From Chamaea fasciata (lineage: Eukaryota > Chordata > Aves > Passeriformes > Sylviidae): a stretch of 64,000 bases of DNA. The notes under the pieces were generated by a model. That model did no database searches and was not told the origin of the DNA. It was given only the letters and a program-made list of their open reading frames with translations. How positions within the stretch are numbered: position 1 is the stretch's first letter; each line of letters opens with the position of its first letter. The stretch is taken from positions 1,857,001-1,921,000 of the forward strand of contig JARCOQ010000026.1 of NCBI GenBank assembly GCA_029207755.1, given 5' to 3'. Positions 45,374 through 61,600 of this stretch are shown here, one piece after another. The translations under genes were made by a program, and so were the position numbers.

Positions 45374-46660
45374 GGGCGCCGCCGACTCTGCCCCGAGCGG
45401 GGAGGGAGGGAAAAGAAAAAAAAAAAAGGGAAATCCTGCGGCTCCGGGCCCGCCTGGAAACCCCTGCCCTGCCCGTCACGCGCTGTCCCCTCTCTCCGTG
45501 GTGACACTGTCGCCTCCAGCACGCGCGGCAACCGGGAAACTGAGGCACGGGGTTGGGGGGGCTGAGCTGGCTCCGATCCCCCCCTCCCGGAGGGGATTTT
45601 TGGGGGGAAATCGGGATTGTAGGGAGCAGCTGCCGCTCCTTCCCCGCCGCATTGGGGCTACACCCCGTCACTGGCCGCGACACGGGGTCCCCGCGGGCTC
45701 TGCTGTCCCCAAAGCCACCCCGGGGCTGGGGACGGGTCAGGAGGAGGAAGAAGAGGAGGAGGAGGAGGGTGGGTGGCCGTGCTGCTGTCCCCACCACTCC
45801 TGTGCTTACCTGCTCGGGCTGGTGGCAGCTGGGGACCTCGGGGGACAAGCAGGGGAGCTCAGAGTGCCCCCAGGGAAGTGCTGGCCATGGGGTGAGGAGT
45901 TTCGGGGTGCCAGCGGGAATTTTGGGGTGCAAGCAGAGGCACAAGGAAGAGTCTCGGGGTGCAAGGAGAGGACTGGGGAGGGCACCGGGAGTGTCGGGGG
46001 GCAGGGAGGGGACCCCGGGGTGCTGGTGGGGGGGGATTTGGGGGTGCAGCGCGGGCAGTTCGGGGCAGCTCGCGGTGGAAGCGGGAGGGCGGCGATGTCC
46101 CCGCACAGCCCGGCCCGGCCGGCGGATGTCGCGTTTAAGGTGGCCCGGCCCGGGGGGACGCGGCCGTGCCCGGGGCTGGCTCTGGGGCCGGCGAGGGTCA
46201 CAGCGAGGGTGCGACAGCGAGGGGACACCGGGGGGACACCGCGGGAAGGGAAAGGCGAGGGGACAGCGGGACGCGAGAGCAACGCGGGGGGAACAGGCGG
46301 AGAATTTGGGGGGCGGCTGGAGGGGGCAGGAGTGGGAGCCCACGGGGCAGGTGAGACCCGGGGGACACAGGTGAGACCCCCGAGCCACCTCCGCTGTCCC
46401 CGAGCCCCTCCGGGCAGCGAGGAGGTGGCACAGGACACATCCGGACGCGGTTCCACCTTAAGGTCCCGTCCGGGTGCGGGACCCCGGCTGCCCCCCGTGG
46501 GCACCCCCCTCCCTTTGTTTTTCCTTCCTCGGGCTTTTTTTGGGACCCCCCAAAGGGCGGGGGGGAGCGGCTGAGGACGGGGATAAATCATTCCCGTTCC
46601 TCCGTGCCCGGTGAAGGCTCCGTCCGGGAACGGTTTGTCTCCTCCCAGGCGGAGACAATG
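45374..46660. promoter_or_regulatory. CpG-rich region between MTMR9L and FAM167B
   Basis: The two genes are divergent with about 1.6 kb between start codons. The sequence is GC- and CpG-rich to about 46.65 kb and has no coding exon I recognise; long open frames on both strands reflect composition. It probably holds the MTMR9L promoter. A purine-rich GGAGGA tract lies at 45740-45770. Confidence 0.45.
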
Positions 46661-46745
46661 ATGTTAAAAAAAAAAAAAAAAAAAAAAAAGAACAACAAAA
46701 CCACAACGAGCCAAAAAAAAAAAAAAAAATAGAAAAAAAGAAACC
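46660..46745. repeat. A-rich tract upstream of FAM167B
   Basis: Two long A-runs (about 46666-46689 and 46713-46729) on the + strand, 220 bases before the FAM167B start codon. Their lengths are prone to assembly error. Confidence 0.8.
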
Positions 46746-46963
46746 CAAAACAGCTCCTCCTTTGCACTCCTCTGGATAAGGAAATTCCTGCCCATCAGAG
46801 CCGTCCTGGAAGGGTGGATAAAGAGCCGGGAACCGGGGGCAGCCGGGCCACGGAGCGGGCGGGTGGCCGTGCTCTGCTCAGCCTGGGCGCCTCCATTGCC
46901 CCGAGGCTTTTCTGGGGGGTCAGAGATCAGCCAGGCTTTTTTGGGGGCAAGCTTTATCCCACC

Positions 46964-47935
46964 ATGACCTTCAGCCAGCTGAAATTCAAGGAGCTGGGCG
47001 AGGAGGAGCCCACCTGGGAGGAGGAGAACCTGGAGAGCCTCAAGGCGCTGACGGCCAAGCTGAAGCTGCAGACCCGCAGACCCTCGTACCTGGAGTGGGA
47101 GGCGCGGGTCAGGGGGCAGCGCTGGGGGACCCCCGGGGACGCCCGTGGGGCAGAGAGGAGCCGCGGGCACCCCCAGGAGCGCCGGGATGATGATGGTGAT
47201 GGTGATGATGATGTTGGTGGTGGTGGTGGCGTTGGTGGCTTTGCCACCGTGGAGGCGGCGCTGGAGTGGCTCAGGACGGAGCTGGTGAGCAGGACACGGG
47301 GACAAGGACGGCGGTGGGGTCGCCGTGCCCCACCTGAGGGCGGCGGGGTGCGGGAGGGTCTGGCAGGGCACAGGGGACAGCACAGGGACCCGGGGGTGGT
47401 GGCAGCAGGTGACAGCGCCCTGCCTGAGGCTCTCCTGCCCTCCTCGCTGGCTGCACGCGGGTTTTTCCATGAGTTTTCCTGCCCCTGACCCCGCGGGTGG
47501 TGGCTCTGTGGGGGTCAGCGCTTGTCACCTCCGCCCTAGGGGTGGCACAGACAGCACAACCCGCGCTGTCCCCGCGCTGTCCCCGCGCTGTCCCCGCGGC
47601 AGGACGGGGTTGTGCCCCACCGCGGCCCCATCCCCGACCCCCAAGCACCCCCAATCCCCTCCTGCCCGCAGCGGGACATGCAGGCCGCGGACCAGCGGCT
47701 GGCGCAGCAGCTGATGCGGCTGCGGGCGCGGCTGCACCGGCTCAAGGTGGAGCAGGCCTGCCACCGGCACAAGGAGATGCTGGACGACGCCACCTTCGGC
47801 CTCGAGGGCTGCGAGGAAGACTCGGAGCTGCTGTGCACCATCCCGCCCAGGGCCGCCTTCCTGCTCTCCACGCCGCTCAAGCACATCGGCGTCACCCGCA
47901 TGAACATCAACTCGCGGCGCTTCTCCCTCTGCTGA
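46964..47935 (+). CDS. FAM167B: FAM167B
   Basis: Small FAM167 (DIORA) family protein; function unknown. Two coding exons, 46964-47284 and 47672-47935; 194 residues (human FAM167B 163, FAM167A 214). Conserved marks: ESLKALTAKLKLQTRRPSYL with EWEAR, the helix ATVEAALEWLRTEL, QLMRLRARLHRLKVEQAC, and the C-terminal signature GVTRMNINSRRFSLC. The ending and STPLKHIGVT look more like FAM167A, but the genomic place beside LCK and MTMR9L assigns it to FAM167B. Exon 1 carries a repeat-encoded Asp/Gly/Val run (47185-47245). ATG 46964 has a strong context (CCACCATGA). Poly(A) signal AATAAA lies at 48138-48143. Confidence 0.93.
47185..47245 (+). repeat. FAM167B: Coding GAT/GGT microsatellite in FAM167B
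   Basis: Interrupted GAT and GGT trinucleotides encode DDDGDGDDDVGGGGGVGG inside exon 1, between the conserved N-terminal block and the ATVEAALEWL helix. The human protein has a short non-repetitive linker here. Confidence 0.85.
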
Positions 47936-48137
47936 GCCGCGTCCCCCCCCCGCCCCGAGGGGCACCCCGGGGTGATTCGGGGCTCCGAGATCCCTCCGCA
48001 AACCCCTCAGGGCTCGGGCCGGCTCCTCCCGGGGCGGTGGTGGCGCTGCGCTTTGTGGCACGGCGATGTCGCCGTCCCCGCGGGGCGTTTGGTGGTTAAA
48101 CCGGCTGGGAGATTTGGGGAGCAGCTCTTTGAGGGGG

Positions 48138-48143
48138 AATAAA
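48138..48143 (+). terminator. FAM167B: FAM167B poly(A) signal (AATAAA)
   Basis: Canonical hexamer about 200 bases after the FAM167B stop, followed by G/T-rich sequence (GGTGAGGGTGAG, then a T-run). Confidence 0.7.
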
Positions 48144-48947
48144 AGGAGGTGAGGGTGAGAGCTGATGGTTTTTTTTTTCCTTCCACATGCGGCTCCTGGT
48201 CTTTTTTTTGGGGCAGGGTGCCAGCTCCAGGTGTCGCTTGGGGACGCGGCTTTCTCAGAACCCCCAGGGAAGCTGCGGGATCATTTCGGGGAATCATTTT
48301 AGGGGTTGTTTCTCCTCCCCAGGACACCGGGAGAGCCCCAAACGTGTCCCCCCAAAGCTGCCATCCCCCGATAGCTCAGGGCTTCCTGCCTGCGCCTCTC
48401 GGAGCTCCCCGCGGCTTCCCCGCCGATCAAAGCCGCCAGCACAATGCTGCTGTGGTTGTCGCGCCCCCCGAGCAGCTCTGCCGGCCCGCCGGTGTCCCCT
48501 CAGTGTCCCCTCAGTGTCCCCTCAGCTCCGGCCCGTTGTCACCGCGGCTCTCCAGCCGTCGGTCTGCGGTGGCCCCGCGGTGACACGGCGGTGGCCGCTC
48601 AAGGGATGGATGTGTCCCCACAGCGCTCGGGGAGGGGGGACAAGGAGGAGGCTGAGGGTGCCAGGAGGGGATTTGGGGCTGCGGGAGCCGCTGGGAAGGC
48701 ACGGGGACAGGGGACAGCGCAGGGGGTGGTGGCGGCAGGTGACAACGCCCTGCCTGGGGGGTCTCACGTCCCCTCGCCCACCCTCGCCGGGGGCCGGCGG
48801 TGGCAGGAAGCCACCGGGGGTTTGTCACTCGCTCTTTGCGGTCGGGAGCGAGCTGAGAGAAGCGGCTCCTCTTGAGTTTGCTCATGAGGCAGGCAGGAAG
48901 CCGGGGCAAGGCGGGCACAGCGGGAGCGGGGCGGCGGCGGCGCGGCC

Positions 48948-49125
48948 GGGCACGGGGGGCTCCTCCGGGCACCCCCAAAAATCCCACCCAGGCACGGGGG
49001 GCTCCTCCGGGCACCCCCAAAAATCCCACCCGGGCACGGGGGGCTCCTCCGGGCACCCCCAAAAATCCCACCCAGGCACGGGGGGCTCCTCCGGGCACCC
49101 CCAAAAATCCCACCCGGGTTTGGGG
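48948..49125. repeat. 41-bp minisatellite, about four copies
   Basis: Four near-identical copies of a unit around GGCACGGGGGGCTCCTCCGG joined by 'gcacccccaaaaatcccacc', with a more diverged copy after them. Intergenic. Confidence 0.88.
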
Positions 49126-50829
49126 AGCTCCTTTCATCACCCGATAAGATCCCACCCGGCTTTGGGGGGCTCCTCTGCGAACCCCACAGGGTCCCGATGG
49201 GGAGGACGTGACGGGCACGGCCCCGGCGGGACATGGGACACTGAGAGCGGCCGGTCCCCACCTTGCTGCCACCAGGTGAGAGCCGGCTCGGCGGGTCCGG
49301 GTGGGATTTGGGGAGCAGCTGTGGGGCTGCAGGGGGGGTTCGGGCTCGGTTTTTGGGGGGGGATGAGAGCGCTGGAGCCAGGTTGGGCTCCCCCATCCCT
49401 CTGGGGGCTCCCGGGGGGGGAAAGGCGCTGTCCCCAAGTCCCCTGCCCCCCTGGGGGTGGCTGCGCCGGTGGCCTGGCAGGGCTGTCCCCAAAGCCCCAT
49501 TTCCAGGGCGAGGCAGGAGTTTTGTCCCCAGGGCTGTGCCTGAGGGACAGGCAGTGGCTTGGTGCCGGTGCCTCAAGGTTGGTGCCAAATTTCGGGGGTT
49601 CGGGAGCTCCGAAATTCTCATTTTTTTGGCGCTGGCTCAGCGCAAACAGCTCCCTGCTGCAGTGGCAGCCTTGGGGACACTGTCCTTGGTGTCACTGGCA
49701 GCGCCGGGTGTCCGTGCAGAGGGCTCACAGCTGGCTCACAGCTGGCTCAGGGTCACTCAGGTGACACAGGCATGGGCCCAGCCTGGATTTCAGAGCTCCT
49801 CACGCCCTCCCACACCGGTGACAAACCACCAGGACCCGGCCAGGCCCACGTGGGACAGCTCAGGACTGGCAGCCAGGGGTCCCAAATTCAGAGAAAAATA
49901 GAAAAAAAAAAAACAGGGAAAAAAGTGACACACCTGGCAGGGACAGCCGTGCTCACCTGAACACGCTCAGGGGGCACCTCCACACCCCTCCCTGCCAGGC
50001 CACTTCGCACAAAGAAATTCAGTTGCACAGATGCAGCCACCAAAAAAAAAAAAACAAACCTGACTTCAAACACCCCTTTTTTTTTGTTGTTGGGGTTTTT
50101 TTTTTCATCTGTCGTGGCCCTGGGGCAGGTGAAAACGGCTGCTACTGCTGCTCGGTGGAAATTACGCTGCGGCTTGGGGCTGTAAGAAAAAAAGAAAGAA
50201 CAGAAAAAGGCACAATAGCAGCACCTCCCTTCTCAGCCCGGGAGGAAAAAACAGCTCCAGGTGCTGCTGGGGGGGTTCGAGGAGGTCTAGGCGGCTCCTC
50301 TGTGCGGTCAGAGGGATGGATTTGGGATTTGTCAGCCCTCCCTTTGCTCTGGCTGAGAAATGCGGGCACTTTGCTGTTGTTCTTGTCCATAAAAGCCGGG
50401 TTCTGCTCAGAAAGGCCCTCAAAATGTTGATGAATTTTGGAGGGTTTTTTTTTTTTTTTTTACTCTGAGATGGAGGAAGTCTTGATGGGGATTATCAGGA
50501 AAGAGACAGTGAAAGAAAATCTTTGAGCACTGTCACCGTGCCTGCAGTGTGGCCGAACCCCTCTGTGGTCCCCCGATGGGTGTCCCCAGGAGCTGGGGGC
50601 ACCAGGGTGGGGTTTGAGCCCCCAGGGCAGCGCTGCAGGGCGTGGGGGCCTCACTCCTGGGGGTTGTCCTGGCCAAAATCGCCCCTCGCCTGCTCCTCTG
50701 GCCACTGTGGGGACAGGCCTTGTGTCCCTGTCACCTCTGGGGCTGAGACAGGTCTAGAAAATCAAACCTGGAAGTGCAGGCTGAGGGCTGGGACTGGCAC
50801 TGGCAGCACCCCGGGGGCCCCAAACCCTC

Positions 50830-51245
50830 CCTGGGCACCCCAAACCCTCCTTAGCAAGTCCTAAAACCTCCTTAGAGACCCCCAAACTCTCCCTAGGGAC
50901 CCCAAACCCTCCTTAGGGACACCCAAACCCTTCTTAGGGACCCCCAAACTCACCCTGGGGATCCCAAACCCTGCCTAGGGACCCCCAAACACTCCCTGAG
51001 GATCCCAAACCCTCTTTAGGGACCCCCAAACCCTCTCTGGGGATCCCAAACCCTTCTTAGGAACCCCAAACCCTCTCTGGGGATCCCAAACCCTCCTTAG
51101 GGACCCCCAAACCCTCTCTGGGAATCCCAAACCCTCCTTAGGGACCCCCAAACCCTCTCTGGGCATCCCAAACCCTCCTTAGGGACCCCCAAACTCTTCT
51201 TACAGACCCCAAAAACCTCCTTGGGGATCCCAAGCCCTCCTCAGG
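50830..51245. repeat. Minisatellite built on CCAAACCCTCCTTAGGGACC
   Basis: Roughly twenty half-units of about 20 bases alternate 'ccttagggacccccaaa' and 'ctctggggatcccaaa', giving a higher-order unit of about 40 bases. Intergenic between FAM167B and LCK. Confidence 0.88.
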
Positions 51246-51559
51246 GATCCCCTGCCAGCGCCAAACCAAGCCCCCACCCCTGTGCCCCCCTTGGCACCGT
51301 GGAGGAAAGTGGATTTTCGGGAATGCTGGTGAAAACCGAAGCTCCCAGGCAGGAAAAGAAGGAAAAATCGATGCCAGGGTCCCACAAAGCATTTCCCAGC
51401 CCAGCTGGAACTGGTGGGGACGGTGACCTCGGCAGCAGCTGCCACGTCAGAGGTGTCACAGCGGGGTCTGGCTGGCGGCGTGACACACCTGGGCTGGCTC
51501 AGGGTGACAAAACCTGCGGAAACCACAGCTGGGCCCCTAAAGAGCCCGGCTGAGAGGGG

Positions 51560-51835
51560 CTGGAGGTGAACCCCAGCCTAAATTTATAGGATTTAAACTC
51601 ATCAAAACTTAAAATTAACCTGAACTCGACGGGGCCTAAACTTCACAGAACTTAAAAACACAATTTAACTGAGCAATTCTCAACCTAAACTTCAACGAAA
51701 CCATCCAGAAATCAATCTTAGTATTAACATACGACTTTCTGAAATATTAATATCAAAATATCACCCAAGTCAGACCTAAATGTAGCCAATTACTCCAATC
51801 AAAAATCCATTTTTACTCCCCCGTTGTGCTGGTAA
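51560..51835. other. AT-rich patch of unknown origin
   Basis: About 270 AT-rich bases with recurring 'aacctaaacttca'-like words, standing out from GC-rich surroundings. No open frame of note and no family recognised. It may be the remnant of an inserted element. Confidence 0.4.
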
Positions 51836-52089
51836 AGCCTTTTCCCCCCACACTGCGATGGGTTTTCTGTCCAACGAAGGGACAAATCCCCCCGTGGGCG
51901 TGGGGGATTCTCAGGAAGAGCTTTTTTCCGGGGAGGCCCCCGCTCTGCTCCCAGGTTTGTGCCTCCCTCAGCGTTCTTGGGAAGGTCAAAAGGGGCCCGG
52001 GTGGTTTTGCAGAGCCCACGCAGAGCTGGCGGCAGAGATGCCCACGCTCTGGTGGCACCGCAGTGACAGGGACACCGGTGTCACCACGG

Positions 52090-52560
52090 CTGAGCGTTGG
52101 GAAGGCTGAGCTGGGACAGAGACTGGGCAGAGCTGAGAATAAAGGAGAGATTTATTGAAAGGCCTTTAGGGTACACCTTGGGCAGGACAAGAGCCTGGCC
52201 AGGGCTGCACCCAGGGTGGACCCAAAATGGGCACAAAATGGACCCAAAATGGGCACAAAATGGACCCAAAATGGACAAACGGTCACGAGGTCTCACACTT
52301 TTATAAGTTTTGGTCCATTTGCACATTGGGGTTGAATTGTCCAATTCCAGCTCCAGGCTGTGAGGTCCCATCCTTCTCGTTCCTCCCTCCAGCCCACCCT
52401 TGTTTGTGCTTTTGGGCCTGGAGACTTGTCCCAGCTGTCCTTGGTGTGCAGCAGGAGAAGGATTTGTTTTGTGTCCCTGCTGTGTGCAGAGCTGAGTGAC
52501 ACTGACTGTGAGCTCAGAGCCGCACCCCTGGGCAGCACAGAGCCTGAAATACATGAAATT
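52090..52560 (-). mobile_element. Candidate solo LTR (minus orientation)
   Basis: Read on the minus strand, this block has a TG-type left end near 52550, a polyadenylation hexamer AATAAA (plus strand TTTATT at 52150-52155) and a CA-type right end near 52080, as in an avian endogenous-retrovirus LTR. A short array of 'cccaaaatgggcacaaaatg' lies inside. Part of it (about 52400-52555) recurs in TMEM234 intron 1. Family and exact ends are uncertain, and I see no retroviral coding sequence beside it. Confidence 0.4.
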
Positions 52561-52974
52561 AAAACTGAAGGCATCAGGGGTCCTGGGTGTTCCAGGGTTT
52601 GGATTTTAGGAATGGGGCTGAGTGTGGGGAGAGGATGGGAATTTGTAGGAAAAGGAATTTGGAAGTGCCCACGGGGAGCCCAGGAGCTGCTTTTAGGCTG
52701 GGGGAGGTGCTGGCCCAGCCAAAACCTCTGCAGGAGTGTATTAATTGCTAATGGGATATTAATGATGAGGTCGTTATGTGCAGGGAGCAGCCCCAGAGCT
52801 GCACGGTGGGGAGGAGCTGGCACAGGACGCAGAGGAGCCTCAGGCTGGGCACTAATTGCCTTCAGAGGATTTAATTAACGAAGGCAGGATAAATTAGGAG
52901 GAAATAAGGGCTGGTGACAGAGAGTCAGGGCATGTCCCCAGCTCAGCTGAGGAGCTGGGGTGGGAAAAGGGAGG

Positions 52975-53155
52975 GATGGATGGATGGATGGATGGATGGA
53001 TGGATGGATGGATGGAGGGATGGATGGATGGATGGAGGGATGAATGATGGAAGGATGGACAGACCCAGGGATGGATGGATGGATGGATGGATGGATGAAT
53101 CCAGGGATGGATGGATGAATCCAGGGATGGATGGATGCAGGGATGGGGACCTGCT
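52975..53155. repeat. (GGAT)n microsatellite upstream of LCK exon 1
   Basis: About 180 bases of GGAT with GGGAT and GAAT interruptions, ending about 65 bases before the acceptor of the first LCK coding exon. On the minus strand it reads as open frames of HPSI repeats, which are artefacts. Confidence 0.9.
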
Positions 53156-53223
53156 GGAGCAGGAGGCAAGGCAGGCATGGGGGTGCCAGTGCTCCCTGTG
53201 TCCCCTGTGTCCCCACAGCCACC

Positions 53224-57764
<4,541 letters not shown>

Positions 57765-58074
57765 GGGCCCCTCAGGCCGGGTTTGTGGGCTTCGTCCTCA
57801 CAGACTCCACGGAACTCTGCCTGCAACTCTCGCAGGGGAAGATTTGAAGCGCTCCAGAGCTTGGGAGCAGCAGATTTCACGCCTTTCAGAAGGGGATGGA
57901 CAAGCAAAGCAGACCCCAAAAGCTGGGGGATGGCACAGGGCTCCAGCCCCTCAGGAGCTGCCCTCAGCCCCTCAGCCCTCAGTGATGGCGGGACCCCCCC
58001 CGGCAGCGCTGGCCACTGCACCCCTTCTCCCCTCACGGCCTTCGCAGGACCCGTCCCGCAATAATTTCGGGGGA

Positions 58075-58080
58075 AATAAA
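58075..58080 (+). terminator. LCK: LCK poly(A) signal (AATAAA)
   Basis: Canonical hexamer about 310 bases after the LCK stop. The HDAC1 start codon is only 540 bases further on. Confidence 0.7.
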
Positions 58081-58464
58081 GATCTTTCCAGCTGCGGGGG
58101 CCTCGCGGGGCCAGGCTGCCATGGCATGGGGGCTACGGGGCGATGCCCACGGCGGGCGGACCCCGCTGGCCCCAACCCACCCCGGGGAGCCCCCGGGACC
58201 CCCTTGACCCCAGCGCAGCCCTGTGAGACCCCCCCCCCCCGGGCCCTCTCTGGCCCACCCAACTGGGTCAGCCTTTCCCTGGGATGGTTCAGCCCTACGT
58301 GCCCCCCTCCCCTCCCCTCAGGGAATGGTTCCCCCTCGCCCACCTGGACCCTCTCCTTTGCTTCCCCCCCCCTCAGCGATGGTACAGCCGCTCTCCCCCA
58401 TCCCCCGCCGCAGTGGTACAGCCCAGGCGCCCCCGGCGCACAGCCTAACCTGCTAGGTGCCGCT

Positions 58465-58620
58465 GCGGCTGGCGATTGGTCGGCGGGCGGGAGGGGGCGT
58501 AACGCAGAGCTGCGATTGGGCGGGACGGCGCGGGAGGCGGGGCGGCGGGGCCGGGGCGGGCAGGGTTGGTTGGTTGCGCGGCGCGGCGGCGGGTCGGGCG
58601 CTGTGAGGGGAGGCAGGAAA
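58465..58620 (+). promoter_or_regulatory. HDAC1: HDAC1 promoter with inverted CCAAT boxes and GC boxes
   Basis: Two inverted CCAAT boxes (ATTGG at 58475-58479 and 58515-58519), each next to GGGCGG-type GC boxes, precede the HDAC1 start in a CpG island without TATA. NF-Y plus Sp1 input is known for mammalian Hdac1 promoters; here it is inferred from the motifs. Confidence 0.65.
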
Positions 58621-61600
58621 ATGGCGCTGACGCAGGGGACGAAGCGCAAAGTCTGTTACTACTACGATGGTGAGGGGCTGCGGGAGCCCGGCGGGCCGCG
58701 GGGGAGCCGTCCCGGGGTGGGGGGGAGTGCGGGGCTGAGGGGGCACCGGGGACGGAGGAGGCGGGGTTGAGGGGATGGGCTGAGGGGAGATTGGGGGGGG
58801 AAATGGAGATTACGGGGGGTGAGGGGTCACTGAAGGGGTAATGGGGGTCACTGGGGGAGGATAAGGATGGGATGAGAGGTTGGGAATGGGGGATCATTGG
58901 AGGACATGGAATTGAGGGGGTTAAAGGTCGTGGGGGCACTGATGGGCAGGGGCAGGCAGGACATGGGGGTCAAGGGTTGTGTGGGGTTTGGATGGGGCTG
59001 AGGGGCACAGGAGGTACGTGGGGGGCATGGCAGGGACGTGGGGGGCACTGGGGAGGAGAATGGGAAGATCGGGGGGGTGGAATTGTGGAGATCTCAGAAT
59101 CTGGGAGGTGGGAAAGGCTGGGGAGGGTCCGGGATGCTGAGAGGAGAAAGATTTTGGGGCAGTGCTGGGGCAGAGTCACTCCCGGGACAGCGGTTTGGGA
59201 TCAGGAGGGAACAGAAAGGCTCCGAGAGCCGGGGTGCCTGTCCGGGAGCATCCTTCACTTCTGCCTCTGGAGTGTGGAGTGTGGAGTGGCTCCGTTCGGT
59301 TCTGCCTCTGGGGCTGCTCCTCTGTGCAGCTGGGAAGGGACAGATCCCAAATCCCAAATCCCTCACTGGGTGGCCTTTGGGAAGGGACAGATCCCAAATC
59401 CCAAATCCCTCACTGGGTGTCCTTTGGGAAGGGACAGATCCCAAATCCCAAATCCCAAATCCCTCACTGGGTGTCCTGTGGGAAGGGACAGATCCCAAAT
59501 CCCAAATCCCTCACTGGGTGTCCTGTGGGAAGGGACAGATCCCAAATCCCAAATCCCTCACTGGGTGTCCTGTGGGAAGGGACAGATCCCAAATCCCTCT
59601 CTGGGTGTCTGTGGGGGAGAAATCCCACTCCTGCCCTCTCCCTTTCCCTTTAAAGGGCTGACTTGGTGCCCTGGCTCGTTTTTTACAAGCTCTGTGCTCA
59701 CCTTGTGTCAGAGGTGTTGTGCAATTCTCTGCTCCATCCCAGTTTTTAGCCTGAAATCCAATAAAAAAACTTGTTCTTGCTACTTTTTTCCCCCTCTCAA
59801 AGGATGTTCCCAGTGCTGGAGGCTCTCCCAAATCCAACGCTGAAGGGTTTTTTTATTCCCTCTAAAAATGTGAAGTTTTTTTTCTCCTCAAATGTGAGGT
59901 TTTCAGCCCTGCTGGGTTATAATTTCTAAAGGCACTCAATTGTATCTGAAATATGAAATGAGCAGTTGTTTTGTTTGAAACGCTGCTGCCCTGCAGCTCT
60001 TTTTGCTGCCCAGGAATTTCACAAAATTCGGGTTCCATACTCTGGGGTGAGGTTTTAGTGCCTTTTTTTTATTAAAAAAAAATTATTTTCACTGTTCATT
60101 TTTGAGCAGCTCTCCAACATCCACAGCTGAAAGATAAAAAGCTGCTTTCAGTGAGAGGAAATAAATAATTTGTTCATTCCAACCTTTTATTTCCCACGCT
60201 GGGAGGTCGAAACAGCCCGACCTGATGTGGGAATTCCCTGAATTTCTTGGGATGAAGGAACTGGGGAGTCCTTTCTGCAACCCCTTGAGGGACTGGGGAA
60301 AGGTTTGGATGGAATTTCTCCCTTCAGAGCTGCCCCGTGGAGGGATTTGTTTAACCCCAGCAGAGGCTGTGCTAAGTTCACACTCCTTAATCTGCTCTGA
60401 CGTCCAGGAGCAGCTGAGCTCATCCCTGGGATCCACAGGGCTTGGGATGTGCTCAGCGCAGGGAACAGGAGCTCAGGGTTGGCCCAGGACAGCTCATGGG
60501 GATTTTTAAAAAAAAAGCTTCACGGAGTTCTGTGCTTGTATTTTCAAGGCACAGCCTCAAATATCTCATCCAAGTCCCCCCAAATCTTGATTTAGACACA
60601 ATAAAAACTCTCAGGATGGTTACCCCAGGAAAACAGCCATGTGGATTTCTAAAATTTCAGGAAATGGAATTCTTTTCAGTGAAAAAAAAAAAAGTATTGA
60701 ACTGAAAAGAATTCTATTTACCAAAAGAACATTCCCCCAGAGCTCCACAGCCAGGTAAATTCCAGCAGCAGCCTTGCCTGGATGTGGGATTTGCACCTCT
60801 GGCATCTCCTTTTCCTGCCTGAAAATACATCCGTGTGCTCATGGAGGAAAAAAAAAAAACCAAACCTGCTTCTGCTGGAGGTGGAGAGTGCTGATGAAAT
60901 ATGAATTGTCCCCTCTGAGTCACTGGCCAGACTGGATTGGAGCTCCTGCTTCCCAGAAGGATTCAGAAGTTGTTCAAGCCCAGCAAGAACTTGGTCTGGT
61001 TTCCCAGGAAAATGAGGCTCGGGAGAGGTTCCAGCTCCCTGCAGCCAGATCAGGGCAGCAGGCAGGAATCTGAGAGTGAAATCCCAGTAGATTTCAGGGA
61101 AATGAGTCCCCCTGGGAAAGGAGGTGGAGTGAAAACCCCAGCTGGCAGGGAGGTGTGAGGAGGAAATGAAAATAATTCCTGAGGGGTGGCTGGAAAGGGC
61201 TGGGGATCCTCAGGAGGGTTTCAGGGAGTGAGAAGGGGTGAGGACAGGTGTGGAGCTGTGAGAGCGGAGCTGGCTGGTGTTTGCTGGGGTCACAGGTCCC
61301 CGTGGGCAAACAGGGAAGTGAGGCAGAGGCTGTTCCTGGCCTGAGTCACTGTCTGAGCCGGGATTAGCTCCTGTGGGCCTGAGGACGCTGCTCCCAGCAC
61401 TCCCTGGGACCTGGGGGACATTGCTGCCGCCCCCTGAGCTCCCCTGGGCCAGAACGTCCTGGGGGTGCTTCCTCTGCACTGACTGAACCGTGGGGTGGTG
61501 TGGGCTGGGAGATGATCCTGCACCAGGGATCCGATTCCAACCTCTTGTGCCCCAATCCCTGCCCCAGTGATCCAATCCCATCCCACTGACCCCATCCCAG

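Larger units (their letters stand above)
47936..53218. other. FAM167B-LCK intergenic region
   Basis: About 5.3 kb without a recognised coding exon. It contains the FAM167B 3' end, minisatellites at 48.95-49.12 and 50.83-51.24 kb, an AT-rich patch at 51.56-51.83 kb, a candidate solo LTR at about 52.09-52.56 kb and a GGAT tract just before LCK. Since the LCK start exon begins with an acceptor at 53218, one or more noncoding LCK exons and its promoter must lie in this stretch, but I cannot place them. Confidence 0.6.

Noticed and set aside
44228..45565. Open + frame of 445 codons opposite MTMR9L exons 1-4
   Set aside because: The minus strand codes for conserved MTMR9L exons with correct phases; the + frame is a GC-driven shadow.
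46800..46830. Possible TATA-like element (GGATAAAGAG) before FAM167B
   Set aside because: A single weak match about 150 bases before the ATG in an otherwise unplaced promoter; not enough to annotate.
48948..49125. Regular repeats that could be mistaken for a CRISPR array
   Set aside because: Units are head-to-tail without unique spacers, in vertebrate DNA; these are minisatellites. The same holds for the arrays at 20.6, 27.8, 36.2, 50.8 and 59.3 kb.
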